Shown here one piece after another: positions 1 through 7,820 of a stretch of DNA of 33,775 nucleotides (the first letter of the stretch is position 1; each line of letters opens with the position of its first letter). The stretch is taken from positions 1 through 33,775 of the IMG/VR virus record IMGVR_UViG_3300030202_002044. One strand, 5' to 3'. The position numbers were made by a program, and so were the translations under genes. The notes under the pieces were generated by a model that had not been told where the DNA came from, made no database searches, and saw nothing but the letters and a program-made list of their open reading frames with translations. The DNA is from a virus.

Positions 1-2424
1 ATAACAAATGATTCACCTGATACAGGTATACCGGCTGTTATTTCTGATGGTGCTGCTACTCCAACTTTATCTTTAGCTACCAATGTTACACAGGCTATGG
101 TTAGATCAGCTATTGGTGCTGGAACTGGAAATGGTATTGTAACAAGTTTAACAACAACAGGAACTTCTGGAGCCGCTACACTAACTAATGGTGTTTTAAA
201 TATACCTGAATATACTGAAGCAGATACTTTAGCTACTGTTACTGCTAGAGGAGCGAGTACATCAACCGCTTCAACTTTTAGTGGAGGTTTAACTGTTAAT
301 CCAGCTTCTAATAATAATCCAGCTATAAATACAAACAGTGCTTTAGGATCAATTATTTCTTTAGGAAGAAACGCATTACCTACAAATGGTAATAGATTAG
401 GAAAATTTGAATTTAAAGGATATAGTTCTGGCAGTGGAACTCCTGTTACTTCAGCTCAAATACTTGCTAAAGCAAATATTGATTGGGTAAATGCTAATAA
501 TTATGACTCAGAAATACTTTTACAAACTACAGTTGGTGTTACTTTAAGATCAGCTTTAACATCAAAACCAGGATTATTAAAAGTTTGGGGTGATGGTAGT
601 GCAGATGGTAAAATTACATTAAATTGTTCTCAAAATAGTCATGGTCAAACATTAGCTGCACAACCTCATAGCGAAGGTATTACTAACACAATGTTATTAC
701 CTAAAGGAGCAAATTCAACTTTAGTTTCAGAAGCAACAGAAACTGTTCAATCGTTAACAACAACTGGAACTTCAGGAGCTGCAACACTTAGTTCTGCAGG
801 TGTTTTAAATATACCTAATTATGCAGATACTAATACAACATATACAGCAGGTAATGGTATTAATTTTAGTGGTAACCCAGCAACTCAAATAAATGCTGAC
901 ATAAACTATCTAAGTTATAGTGGTAGTAATAATTTTATAGATGATGCTAGTGATCAAATAGGAAGTACAGTTCCCACTGGTGGTATTATCCTATACAAAG
1001 GTACTAGTAATTTAGATATTGTATCAAAAGCTCGTGTAGATGATTTACCTTTCACGAATAACGCTGGAACGGTTACAGGAACAGGTGCTGCTGGTCAAGC
1101 TTCATTTTGGACAAGCTCTACTAATATTTCAGGTGATAATGATTTTTATTGGGATAACAGCAACAAGCGTTTAGGTATTCAAACATCAAGTCCTAGTAGC
1201 CAGTTAGAAGTTAACGGAAGAATATTTGCAAGTGGTAATTCATCGGTTGGTTCTACAAACACAGGCTCTATATCTATAAAAAGTACATTATTAAGTAAGC
1301 CAACATATGGATATTCTCCTACTAATTGGGCTAATGGTAACGGTGATCTTGTTATAGGAGGTTTTAAGAGTAGTGGTTTAGGAGGTTTTGCCGGGGTTGC
1401 TACTTTTGTAAATCAAGAAACGGTTATATCAGCAGGTGATGATTTAGGGGTTATTCAATTTGTCGGAAAAGATGACGCAACAAACGGGTATTGTAGTTCT
1501 CAAATAATAGCTTCAGTAGCACAAGGACCCGGTCAAGGATCTAGTGGTGGTGGTATATTAAAATTCTTTACTTCTACTAATAGTATAGGTTCTAGTCCTC
1601 AACAAAGATTAACTATTGATCAAAATGGGGATGTTGGAATAGGTGTGACAAGTCCTGATGCTAAACTGCATGTTTCAGGTAATTTAATATGTGGGACAAC
1701 TTCTGGTACTTCTGATTTAATATTAAACTCTAGCTCTTCAACAGTTGGTCATTTTCATTTTGAAGACGAAAACGGGTTAGGTGGTTATGTAGATTATGAT
1801 CACAGTAATAACAAAATGACATTAGGAACTAATGGCTCAGGAAGAGTTTATATTGAGTCAAATGGTGAAGTTGGTATAAATAACGCGTCTCCAAGCGCTA
1901 CATTACATTTAACAGCTACAGCTAGTAATGGTGTTCCTTTTAAATTACAAGGACATGCTAATACAACTGTAGAGCAAATGTTAATGTATACCTCTAAAAC
2001 CGCAGCAACAAACTGGTATTGGATGGTTAACCAAGCTAATAGCGTAAATACAATTATTATATACGGTAATGGTAATATAAATAACCTTAATAACAGCTAT
2101 GGTCAATTGTCAGACATAAGATTGAAAGAAAACGTTGTTGATGCTACCCCAAAACTAGAAGATATTAAAAAATTAAAAGTTAAAAACTTTAATTTTAAAG
2201 GTGATAACTTAAAACAAATAGGTTTAATAGCGCAAGAAGTAGAAGATGTTTTTCCTGGTTTAGTTGATGAAGATAAACAACCTGATATAGAAAATGGACC
2301 AGAAGGTGAAGTATATAAATCTGTAAAATACTCTGTTTTAGTTCCAATGCTTGTAAAAGCTATGCAAGAACAACAAGAAATAATAGATAATTTAAAATTA
2401 AGAATAGAACAATTAGAAAATTAA
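1..2424 (+). CDS. Tail fibre with C-terminal S74 self-cleaving chaperone domain (5' partial)
   Basis: The reading frame is open from base 1, so the ATG at 97 is internal and the gene starts upstream; 807 residues are visible. The last ~105 residues are a peptidase S74 (endosialidase-type) intramolecular chaperone: SDIRLKENV with the Ser/Lys dyad at window residues 704 and 709, then IGLIAQEVEDVFP and a closing coiled coil. In this family the domain trimerises the fibre and cuts itself off just before that Ser. Upstream are low-complexity Ser/Thr/Gly/Asn beta repeats: two copies of SLTTTGTSGAATL...GVLNIP near 145-220 and 750-820, and three fibre-type GIxxxSPxxxLxVxG units near 1168, 1630 and 1867. 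It most likely binds the host surface. The S74 call is firm; the receptor cannot be read from the sequence. Confidence 0.9.
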   Translation: MTNDSPDTGIPAVISDGAATPTLSLATNVTQAMVRSAIGAGTGNGIVTSLTTTGTSGAATLTNGVLNIPEYTEADTLATVTARGASTSTASTFSGGLTVNPASNNNPAINTNSALGSIISLGRNALPTNGNRLGKFEFKGYSSGSGTPVTSAQILAKANIDWVNANNYDSEILLQTTVGVTLRSALTSKPGLLKVWGDGSADGKITLNCSQNSHGQTLAAQPHSEGITNTMLLPKGANSTLVSEATETVQSLTTTGTSGAATLSSAGVLNIPNYADTNTTYTAGNGINFSGNPATQINADINYLSYSGSNNFIDDASDQIGSTVPTGGIILYKGTSNLDIVSKARVDDLPFTNNAGTVTGTGAAGQASFWTSSTNISGDNDFYWDNSNKRLGIQTSSPSSQLEVNGRIFASGNSSVGSTNTGSISIKSTLLSKPTYGYSPTNWANGNGDLVIGGFKSSGLGGFAGVATFVNQETVISAGDDLGVIQFVGKDDATNGYCSSQIIASVAQGPGQGSSGGGILKFFTSTNSIGSSPQQRLTIDQNGDVGIGVTSPDAKLHVSGNLICGTTSGTSDLILNSSSSTVGHFHFEDENGLGGYVDYDHSNNKMTLGTNGSGRVYIESNGEVGINNASPSATLHLTATASNGVPFKLQGHANTTVEQMLMYTSKTAATNWYWMVNQANSVNTIIIYGNGNINNLNNSYGQLSDIRLKENVVDATPKLEDIKKLKVKNFNFKGDNLKQIGLIAQEVEDVFPGLVDEDKQPDIENGPEGEVYKSVKYSVLVPMLVKAMQEQQEIIDNLKLRIEQLEN

Positions 2425-2428
2425 AACT

Positions 2429-2797
2429 ATGGCAATTACTTACAAATGGACAATTAATCAAATGGATGCACATATTCAAGCAGAAGGCGAGGATAATGTA
2501 ATCTATACAGTACACTGGACTTATTCTGGATCAGAAGAGTCTGGAGGACAAACTTATTCAGCATCACAAATAGGTGCTCAAAGTTTTACTTATATAGCTG
2601 GTGAACCTTTTACACCTTATGCGGATACCGAAGCTTTTGAAAGCGTGGTGATAGGATGGCTTGAAGATACTCTACATGTAGATATGATGGCTAAATCTAT
2701 TGAAGATAATATTAAGCTTCAAATAACGCCAGTAAATGAAAAATTATACTTTACTTGGCAAAACCCACCAATTCCACCTGTTGAATCAGAAGAATAG
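2429..2797 (+). CDS. Small conserved phage protein following the tail fibre
   Basis: This 122-residue protein begins 4 nt after the fibre stop, so the two are almost certainly co-transcribed. It has no signal peptide or membrane segment. It is rich in aromatic residues and beta-formers (ITYKWTIN, VIYTVHWTYSG) and ends in an acidic, proline-containing tail. Similar short proteins starting with a 'YKWxI' strand sit next to tail fibres in marine myo- and podoviruses, as I recall; I cannot name a function. A fibre-associated or assembly role is inferred from position only. It ends with TAG. Confidence 0.7.
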   Translation: MAITYKWTINQMDAHIQAEGEDNVIYTVHWTYSGSEESGGQTYSASQIGAQSFTYIAGEPFTPYADTEAFESVVIGWLEDTLHVDMMAKSIEDNIKLQITPVNEKLYFTWQNPPIPPVESEE

Positions 2798-2837
2798 TGT
2801 AAGTTTTGTAAAAAACAAGTGATACTATAATTAAACC

Positions 2838-2860
2838 TATATCACTGTGGTAGTGATATA
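2838..2860 (+). other. Perfect 9-bp hairpin between fibre and chaperone blocks
   Basis: TATATCACT, a 5-nt loop (GTGGT) and AGTGATATA form a perfect inverted repeat in the 101-nt gap between the genes ending at 2797 and starting at 2899. The stem is AT-rich and neither side is followed by a T-run, so it is not a classical intrinsic terminator. It could be a weak terminator, an RNA-processing site or an operator. The gap holds nothing else I can recognise. Confidence 0.5.
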
Positions 2861-2898
2861 AACCAAAATAATGTTTAACCAATTAAAACCAAAAAACG

Positions 2899-3219
2899 AT
2901 GACTTATTTTTATTCGTTGACCTCTTCAATGGGTCAACCCAAAACACCACAAATTTCAGAAGAAACTATTAAAGCTTGGAAGCACTTAGCTGAAAAGAAA
3001 AACTGGAGAATAGTTCAGTTACCTAATGGTTATTTTCAAACCGAGTACAAAGACCCCAGCTGTGATTGTAACGAAGACGAATGTTGCGACAGATGGTTCG
3101 ATGTAACTAGACGTGAAACTTTAGAATCAGCTGAGGCTGCTATCGATGGTAGTGTTGATCACTATCAAAAGAAAGTGGACTTTATTAAAGGACCTAAAGT
3201 TGTCAAAACATTCAAATAA
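2899..3219 (+). CDS. Hypothetical protein with a clustered-cysteine motif
   Basis: This 106-residue protein has no family that I recognise. It has an N-terminal Ser/Thr-rich stretch, a middle region with WKHLAEKKNWRIVQ (likely helix-strand), then four cysteines packed into CDCNEDECCD (C55, C57, C62, C63), which could bind a metal or form disulfides. The C-terminal third is a charged helix with a Lys-rich end. It stands alone between the hairpin at 2838 and groEL, and its DNA has more C than most of the window. It may be the first gene of the chaperone transcription unit. Confidence 0.65.
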   Translation: MTYFYSLTSSMGQPKTPQISEETIKAWKHLAEKKNWRIVQLPNGYFQTEYKDPSCDCNEDECCDRWFDVTRRETLESAEAAIDGSVDHYQKKVDFIKGPKVVKTFK

Positions 3220-3228
3220 TACTAAATC

Positions 3229-3248
3229 AAATTAAATTAAATTAAATT
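3229..3248 (+). promoter_or_regulatory. Four tandem AAATT units directly before groEL ATG
   Basis: Exactly four AAATT pentamers fill the 20 nt directly before the groEL start. There is no Shine-Dalgarno sequence. Bacteroidota ribosomes favour A-rich, unstructured leaders, so this is probably an initiation enhancer; the same pentamers could also allow slippage that tunes expression. The function is inferred. Confidence 0.5.
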
Positions 3249-4805
3249 ATGTCAAATGCAATTGTAAAAAATCTGAACTTTGGTTCGGATGCTAAAAACA
3301 ATGTGTTTGCTGGTATTACGAAACTTACACAAGCTGTTAGCTCCACATTAGGAGCTAGCGGTAAGTGTGTTATTCTAGAGGATACAACTGGCAAACCGAT
3401 TATTACCAAAGACGGTGTAACAGTAGCGGAATCAATAACATTGTTAGATCCAGTTGAAAATATGGGTGCAACGTTATTAAAAGAAGCTGCTAAAAAAACA
3501 GTTAGTGAAGCTGGTGATGGAACAACAACAGCAACTGTTTTAGCTCACGCTATATTAGAAGAGGCTTATAGAGTTATGAATAAAGAAAACTCTAGAGAAA
3601 TAAAAAAAGGTATTAATAAAGCTGTTAGCGCTGTCATAGATTATTTAGATAATATATCAACTCCAGTCAAAGACGATATGATTGATCAAGTTGCTACAAT
3701 ATCTACGAACAATGATCCTATTCTTGGTAAAATTATAGCTGATGCATTTAGATCAGTTAACCAAACAGGTGTTGTAATGATGGAAGTTTCAGATCTACCA
3801 GAAACAAGATTTGAAACAATAGATGGTATACAATACAATAGAGGATTAAAAAATATACATTTTATTACAGATCAAGCTACAAAAACTGCTGAATTAGATA
3901 ATCCTTTGGTTTTATTAGTAGAGTCTGAAATAGAAAATGTAAGAAAAATACAAAACGTACTTGAATACGTTATAAAAAATAATAAATCTTTACTTATTAT
4001 AGCTGATGTAGATCAACAAGTTATGTCTGCTTTAGCTATGAATAAAATAAAAGGTAATATAAAAGTTAATGTTATTGATGCACCTATATATGGTGTTAAT
4101 AAAAAAGAAACATTAAATGATTTAGCTTTGTTAACTGGAGCTACCATTATAAATGAAGACTTAGGTGATGATATAGATTTAATAGGTCCAGAACAACTAG
4201 GTCAATGTATAAAAAGTATAAGTAATCAACAAGAAACAATAATTCATGTTGGTGAAACATCTGAAGAAGTCAAAGGTTTAATAGAAGAAATAAAAAAGAA
4301 ATTATTATCAACTAAAAATCCTAATGAAATAATACAACTAGAAACTAGATTAGCTAGATTATCAGGTAAGGTTGCTGTTGTAAAAGTTGGTGCTAATTCT
4401 GAAGTTGAATTACAAGAATTAAAAGATAGAGTGGAAGATGCTATATGTGCAACTAAAGCTGCTATTAAAGAAGGTATAGTTCCAGGTGGTGGTATTGCAT
4501 TGTTAAATGCTTCTCAAAAAATTAAAACATTAACTCCTGGTGAAAACATACTTCTTAAAGCTGTTAAGGCGCCGTTTAAGACAATATTAAACAATGCTGG
4601 TATAGTTAATTATAAAACATCTAAAACTGAAGGTGAAGGATTAGATGTTGTTACAGGAAATATGGTAAATATGATTGAGTCAGGGATTATAGATCCTTTA
4701 CTTGTAACTAAAAGTGCTTTAAAAAATGCAGCTTCTGTTGCTACCACTATTTTATCAACCGATTGTGTAATCAATAATCTTAGAATAGATGAAAGCAATA
4801 GGTAA
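3249..4805 (+). CDS. groEL: Phage-encoded chaperonin GroEL (Hsp60)
   Basis: This 518-residue protein can be followed by eye along its whole length against E. coli GroEL (548 residues). ATPase residues are kept: ITKDGV (K54, D55), GDGTTTATVLA (D90), RVEDAICAT (D397, matching GroEL D398) and VPGGG (G413-415). The apical segment is recognisable (YNRGLKNIHFITD, PLVLLVESEIENVR, LLTGATIINEDLG). It is therefore probably an active folding chamber. Two differences stand out. The GPKGRNV nucleotide loop of GroEL reads GASGKCV here, and the protein stops after CVINNLRIDESNR, so the Gly-Gly-Met tail is missing. It overlaps groES by 17 nt. A likely job is folding capsid or tail proteins during infection; whether it forms its own rings or mixes with host GroEL is unknown. 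Confidence 0.95.
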   Translation: MSNAIVKNLNFGSDAKNNVFAGITKLTQAVSSTLGASGKCVILEDTTGKPIITKDGVTVAESITLLDPVENMGATLLKEAAKKTVSEAGDGTTTATVLAHAILEEAYRVMNKENSREIKKGINKAVSAVIDYLDNISTPVKDDMIDQVATISTNNDPILGKIIADAFRSVNQTGVVMMEVSDLPETRFETIDGIQYNRGLKNIHFITDQATKTAELDNPLVLLVESEIENVRKIQNVLEYVIKNNKSLLIIADVDQQVMSALAMNKIKGNIKVNVIDAPIYGVNKKETLNDLALLTGATIINEDLGDDIDLIGPEQLGQCIKSISNQQETIIHVGETSEEVKGLIEEIKKKLLSTKNPNEIIQLETRLARLSGKVAVVKVGANSEVELQELKDRVEDAICATKAAIKEGIVPGGGIALLNASQKIKTLTPGENILLKAVKAPFKTILNNAGIVNYKTSKTEGEGLDVVTGNMVNMIESGIIDPLLVTKSALKNAASVATTILSTDCVINNLRIDESNR

Positions 4806-5049
4806 AAATTTAATAGTTAAAATAAACAAACAAGGTGTCTCTGAAACAAAAGGTGGCCTTTTTTTAGCTGAAAAACAACGTGAAGATATAAGATATACTG
4901 AAGGTGTTATAGTTTCAGCTGGTAGTGATGTAACTGGAATAAAGCAAAATGATGTTATTTATTTTGATAAAAATAATTCTCATCAAATAGAAATAAAAAA
5001 AGAAATCTACACTGTGGTTCATGTTAACCATGTTGTGGTTGTGTTATGA
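4789..5049 (+). CDS. groES: Co-chaperonin GroES
   Basis: This 86-residue protein is slightly shorter than cellular GroES (~97). It begins KAIGKNLIVKI, like the RPLHDRVIVK strand of GroES. It then has a mobile-loop candidate ETKGGLFLAEKQ in which GG-LFL replaces the GG-IVL that docks on GroEL. It continues with YTEGVIVSAG and NDVIYFDKNN (the GDxVxF strand), and ends in EIYTVVHVNHVVVVL. It lies in a different frame from groEL, overlapping its last 17 nt, so translation is probably coupled. The order groEL-groES is the reverse of the usual bacterial operon. It should cap the phage GroEL. Confidence 0.88.
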   Translation: MKAIGKNLIVKINKQGVSETKGGLFLAEKQREDIRYTEGVIVSAGSDVTGIKQNDVIYFDKNNSHQIEIKKEIYTVVHVNHVVVVL

Positions 5050-5489
5050 GACTAGAAGCTTCTGATATTAGAGATTTAAATCTTTTAAAACATTATAGAA
5101 TAATCAGAAAGTGGGCTTGTAAAAATAACAACTTAAATGATGCGGATTTAGAATTACTTATATATTTCGATTGCATGGGTCTTTTTACTAAAGAAGATTT
5201 TAAAATCGGTACTTATTCTTATAGCTGGGACAACAGACGCTGGAACAGATTGTTAAAAGAGGGTTGGATAATCGTATGGAGAAAACATAATCGTACAACT
5301 CAAAAATACAACATATACAAAGTTTCTTTCAAGTGTAAACAGCTCATAAGTAGAATGTACCGAATTATGCTTGGAACAGAGGATATACCAACCTCATTAC
5401 ATAGAAATAAAATAATGAAAGGTAAAACCTATATAGACAAAGTAATGATTACGTCTATAAATAATGTTAATAAAGATAAAAACAGATAA
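5046..5489 (+). CDS. Small basic protein, possible winged-helix fold
   Basis: This 147-residue protein overlaps the groES stop by 4 nt (ATGA), so it is coupled to the chaperone genes. It is rich in Lys, Arg, Tyr and Trp. Residues ~15-95 read as three helices followed by a beta wing (DADLELLIYFDCMGLF, NRRWNRLLKEGWIIVWRK, QKYNIYKVS), the layout of a MarR-like winged helix. The C-terminal ~45 residues are basic and probably extended. DNA binding is an inference from this layout and charge. Similar small proteins occur in marine phages as I recall, without an assigned role. Confidence 0.65.
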   Translation: MRLEASDIRDLNLLKHYRIIRKWACKNNNLNDADLELLIYFDCMGLFTKEDFKIGTYSYSWDNRRWNRLLKEGWIIVWRKHNRTTQKYNIYKVSFKCKQLISRMYRIMLGTEDIPTSLHRNKIMKGKTYIDKVMITSINNVNKDKNR

Positions 5490-5491
5490 TC

Positions 5492-5596
5492 ATGGCAAAA
5501 AAAGAAAAAAAATCAGAGGTAAAAGAATTATCTCCAGTTGAAAAAAAGATTAGCAAATTAAAAGCTATTATTAAAAAACTAGAATCTAGTAAGTAA
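5492..5596 (+). CDS. 34-residue Lys/Glu-rich small protein
   Basis: ATG at 5492 opens a 34-codon frame ending in TAA at 5594-5596. The last A of the stop is the first base of the next ATG, a tight coupling that supports it as a real gene. The product is almost all Lys, Glu, Ser and Ile (MAKKEKKSEVKELSP, then KKISKLKAIIKKLES) and should form one amphipathic helix or a short coiled coil. Function unknown. Confidence 0.6.
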   Translation: MAKKEKKSEVKELSPVEKKISKLKAIIKKLESSK

Positions 5597-5829
5597 TGGA
5601 AAAAATGGATGAAAGGATTGAGGACTCTATGTTTGAAATAAAAAACAATTTTATTTCACCAAAAGATCAAATATCAATGAGTACTAAATTTGATACTAAA
5701 AACATAGATAGATCAGGTAAGCCTATGATTTCAAATCCTGATATTCAAACTGCTGGTTTATTTCCTCCATTAGGAACTCCAGATATAACACCTAGAAAAA
5801 ATCTAGACAGTAATCAGTTTAAAATATAA
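5596..5829 (+). CDS. Hypothetical 77-residue protein
   Basis: It starts within the stop codon of the preceding small gene. It has an acidic N-terminal helix (MEKMDERIEDSMFEIK), then an apparently disordered stretch rich in Asn, Pro and Asp (PPLGTPDITPRKNLDSNQ). There are no membrane segments or known motif. The coupling to both neighbours makes it a credible gene. Function unknown; a virion-associated or linker protein is possible. Confidence 0.55.
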   Translation: MEKMDERIEDSMFEIKNNFISPKDQISMSTKFDTKNIDRSGKPMISNPDIQTAGLFPPLGTPDITPRKNLDSNQFKI

Positions 5830-5832
5830 ATT

Positions 5833-5988
5833 ATGAGTAAAAAAGGACAAGTTGGTGCAGATGCTACATGGGGTGGACCTCATTCACCTTCAAATTTAGC
5901 AAAAGGTAATGCAAGAAATAAAATGCAAGTTTCAAAGTATCCTTGTGATTATAAAGCTGGACCAATAAGCAGTATTGCTAAAGGCTAG
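5833..5988 (+). CDS. 51-residue Gly/Lys-rich small protein
   Basis: ATG at 5833 follows the previous stop by 3 nt, and the 51-codon frame ends in TAG at 5986-5988. The leader is A/T-rich, as elsewhere. The product is basic and Gly/Ser/Asn-rich (MSKKGQVGADATWGGPHSPS, one Cys at residue 39) with no hydrophobic core, so it is probably flexible. The 15 nt to the next start hold only A/T-rich leader. Function unknown. Confidence 0.55.
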   Translation: MSKKGQVGADATWGGPHSPSNLAKGNARNKMQVSKYPCDYKAGPISSIAKG

Positions 5989-6003
5989 TAAAATTTCACT
6001 AAA

Positions 6004-6468
6004 ATGAGTGATAGAATAAGTGAACACATCTCGCTTAAAGAAGGAATTAAATCTCACACAGCTACTAGGCTTGGTATTGATAATACACCTAGAGAAATAG
6101 ATTTAATTAACATGAAAACTATTGCAGAACAAGTGTTTGAACCTCTACGTAAATGGGTGGGTGGTCCAATTGCTATTAATAGTTTCTATCGCTCACCCCA
6201 ACTCAATTCTGCTATTGGCGGAAGTACAACCTCTCAACATTGTATTGGTTGCGCACTTGACCTAGACGATAACTATGGTTATAAAACTAATGCAGAAATG
6301 TATGAGTATATAAAAAATAATTTAGATTTTGATCAGATTATTTGGGAATTTGGTACAGATGAAAACCCTAATTGGGTACATGTAAGCTACGTATCTGAAG
6401 ATGCTAACAGAAGAAGATGTTTACAGGCTTATAAAGAAAATGGTAAAACAAAATATAAAGTAATATAA
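6004..6468 (+). CDS. M15-family zinc D,D-/L,D-peptidase (endolysin or tail peptidase)
   Basis: This 154-residue protein has the compact M15 peptidase core. Zinc ligands are visible as SxHxxGxAxD (SQHCIGCALD, H79 and D86) and WVHVSY (H126), with a likely catalytic acid E115 in IIWEF. The conserved SFYRSPQLN segment precedes them (residues 60-68). Family members cut peptide cross-links of peptidoglycan. There is no signal peptide or cell-wall-binding domain. The 3TM holin gene lies 2 kb downstream, so this is the best endolysin candidate. A virion-borne wall hydrolase is the alternative. Its stop overlaps the next start by 1 nt. Confidence 0.85.
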   Translation: MSDRISEHISLKEGIKSHTATRLGIDNTPREIDLINMKTIAEQVFEPLRKWVGGPIAINSFYRSPQLNSAIGGSTTSQHCIGCALDLDDNYGYKTNAEMYEYIKNNLDFDQIIWEFGTDENPNWVHVSYVSEDANRRRCLQAYKENGKTKYKVI

Positions 6469-6782
6469 TGGCTTATACACAAAATAACTCTCCTTTTGCT
6501 AAAAAGCATAATGGACCTGCTATAACAGAAAAATCATACGAAAAACAAAATCGTAAAATGAGATCTGATTACACTAAAGAAACTGGTAAAAAACTAGGTA
6601 GTAGACAAACATCTGGTACTAGCTCTAGAAGAGTTTCTTTTGCTTGTAGGTTTGGTGGTATGGCCGGTTCTTTAAAAAATAAAAAAGGTGAGCCAACTAA
6701 ATTAAAAATGGCTCTTAAAAAATGGGGCTTTGGTAGTAAAGAAGCTGCAAAGAACTTTTGTAATAAAAACAAAAAAAAATAA
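6468..6782 (+). CDS. Small strongly basic phage protein
   Basis: This 104-residue protein is dominated by Lys, Arg and Asn. Its conserved-looking core is RRVSFACRFGGMAG, then a Lys-rich linker, then MALKKWGFGSKEAAKNFCNK. Short phage proteins with a comparable RRxSFxxRxxGM core are common in marine phages, as I recall. The charge and the surrounding virion genes suggest a nucleic-acid-binding or virion-internal role, but this is inference. It starts on the last base of the M15 stop codon. Confidence 0.6.
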   Translation: MAYTQNNSPFAKKHNGPAITEKSYEKQNRKMRSDYTKETGKKLGSRQTSGTSSRRVSFACRFGGMAGSLKNKKGEPTKLKMALKKWGFGSKEAAKNFCNKNKKK

Positions 6783-6788
6783 AAAAAA

Positions 6789-7307
6789 ATGATTAGAAAT
6801 TATTACACTGACTCTTACAAGTCTGCAATAGCTGTAACACCGAGTGATACACTATTAATAGATGGTAGAACCAAAGCAACAACACCTATAGGGTCTTGGA
6901 AGCAATATAACTTATATATAGGTAATTCACCAACTACATTACCAGTAACAACAACAACTAACAATAATACTGTTTCAAACTCTGTTAATGTAAGTTTAAA
7001 ATCACCAAACCCACAAATTAAAGTGGGTATGAGAGTTACAGGTGCTGGATTACCAGACGCTGGATTATTAGTAGCAACAGTAGTAGACGCTAGTAATTAT
7101 ACTTTATCTCAAGCAGATAGTATAGCTGCAGACGCTACATTGACATATAGTTATGACACAGAAGCAAGTATTAAAGTACATACTATCAACGATGAAGTAA
7201 TTACGTTTACTAAACCTGCTCAAGGATTTGTATTACCAGTTAGTGTAGTTCAAGTATATAGTACTGGTACAAGCGGTGGTGTCTTAGATATAGTCGCTTT
7301 AAGTTAA
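6789..7307 (+). CDS. GTA-type head-spike base protein with an inserted beta domain
   Basis: The outer parts match from memory the spike-base family of the Rhodobacter gene transfer agent (Rcc01079-like). These are AIAVTPSDTLLIDGR (residues 13-27), YNLYIGNS (40-47), then VHTINDEVITF (130-140) and GFVLPVSVVQVYSTGTS ... DIVAL (146-170). In that family the N- and C-terminal parts are continuous and the protein is only ~100 residues. Here ~65 extra residues (about 58-123, Thr/Asn linker then VKVGMRVTG-like strands) are inserted after the LYIG strand. It is likely a minor capsid protein that anchors a head spike or fibre. The family call is moderate; the insertion is plain from length and composition. 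Confidence 0.65.
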   Translation: MIRNYYTDSYKSAIAVTPSDTLLIDGRTKATTPIGSWKQYNLYIGNSPTTLPVTTTTNNNTVSNSVNVSLKSPNPQIKVGMRVTGAGLPDAGLLVATVVDASNYTLSQADSIAADATLTYSYDTEASIKVHTINDEVITFTKPAQGFVLPVSVVQVYSTGTSGGVLDIVALS

Positions 7308-7349
7308 CAACAATCAACAATCAACAACCAACAATCAAAAAAAATAATC
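7308..7349 (+). promoter_or_regulatory. CAACAAT-repeat leader before the gene at 7350
   Basis: The 42-nt gap starts with repeated CAACAATC units, then A7 and AATAATC before the ATG. It has no G at all, no Shine-Dalgarno and no possible stable pairing. A 16-nt stretch (7308-7323) recurs exactly at 7821-7836 in the next leader. It is probably an unstructured translation enhancer. Confidence 0.45.
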
Positions 7350-7814
7350 ATGGGAAAAAAAGGAAAAACAATGGGTGGTGGAATGCCAGGACCAGGGAAA
7401 TCAATTATTTCAGGAAGTCATGGAGCCGGTAAATACGGGCAACCACATAAATTTTATGGAAAAGCTGCGGCTAAATACAAAGGGCCACACAAAGAATTAG
7501 TAGGTGATCAAAATCAATTACCACAGGAGTTACAAAATGCTATAAAAGCTGCTCCAGGTAAATATGGTATGTCACAAGATCACAAAATGGCATACGATAG
7601 AAGTGAAATATCTAGATTAAAAAAAGATATTCATTATGATGATGTAAAAAAGAAAGGTATGGGCAAATACAAAAGCGATGCTCAAAGAAAAGCTGTTCAC
7701 GCTAGCAAAGCTGAGCAAGGGCCTGGTAAAATGAAAAAAGACAAGCAAAAAATATCTAAATTACAAGACGATGTTTTAGCTGGTTCAGCAAAATATAGTT
7801 GCGGAAAAAAATAA
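7350..7814 (+). CDS. Gly/Lys-rich basic phage protein
   Basis: This 154-residue protein is very rich in Gly and Lys. It starts with MGKKGKTMGGGMPGPGK, has repeated GKYG/KYKGPHK motifs through residues 25-75, and contains YKSDAQRKAVHASKAEQG (~108-125), a short motif found in small proteins of many phages. One Cys lies near the end. It has no membrane segment and no enzyme motif. The charge and the position between likely head-surface proteins suggest a virion-associated protein, perhaps binding DNA; this is inference. The long A/C-only leaders before it and after it suggest high translation. Confidence 0.6.
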   Translation: MGKKGKTMGGGMPGPGKSIISGSHGAGKYGQPHKFYGKAAAKYKGPHKELVGDQNQLPQELQNAIKAAPGKYGMSQDHKMAYDRSEISRLKKDIHYDDVKKKGMGKYKSDAQRKAVHASKAEQGPGKMKKDKQKISKLQDDVLAGSAKYSCGKK

Positions 7815-7820
7815 TAATAA

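Noticed and set aside
97-2424. ATG at 97 as the start of the tail-fibre gene
   Set aside because: The frame is open without a stop back to base 1 and its composition is the same, so the ATG is internal and the gene is 5' partial.
2838-2860. Hairpin as an intrinsic terminator
   Set aside because: The stem is AT-rich and no T-run follows on either strand, so it is kept only as an unexplained hairpin.
4610-4798. Reverse-strand frames such as 4610-4798, 6569-6772, 9986-10294, 15046-15306, 23695-23979, 29649-29849 and 33150-33347
   Set aside because: All lie fully or mostly inside well-supported + strand genes, have low-complexity or hydrophobic translations typical of antisense frames, and lack any recognisable motif.
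3249-5049. groEL/groES as host DNA contamination or a chimeric contig
   Set aside because: The genes overlap each other and the next phage-type gene (ATGA at 5046), share the A/T-rich leader style and base composition of the phage, and the gene order is not that of a bacterial operon.
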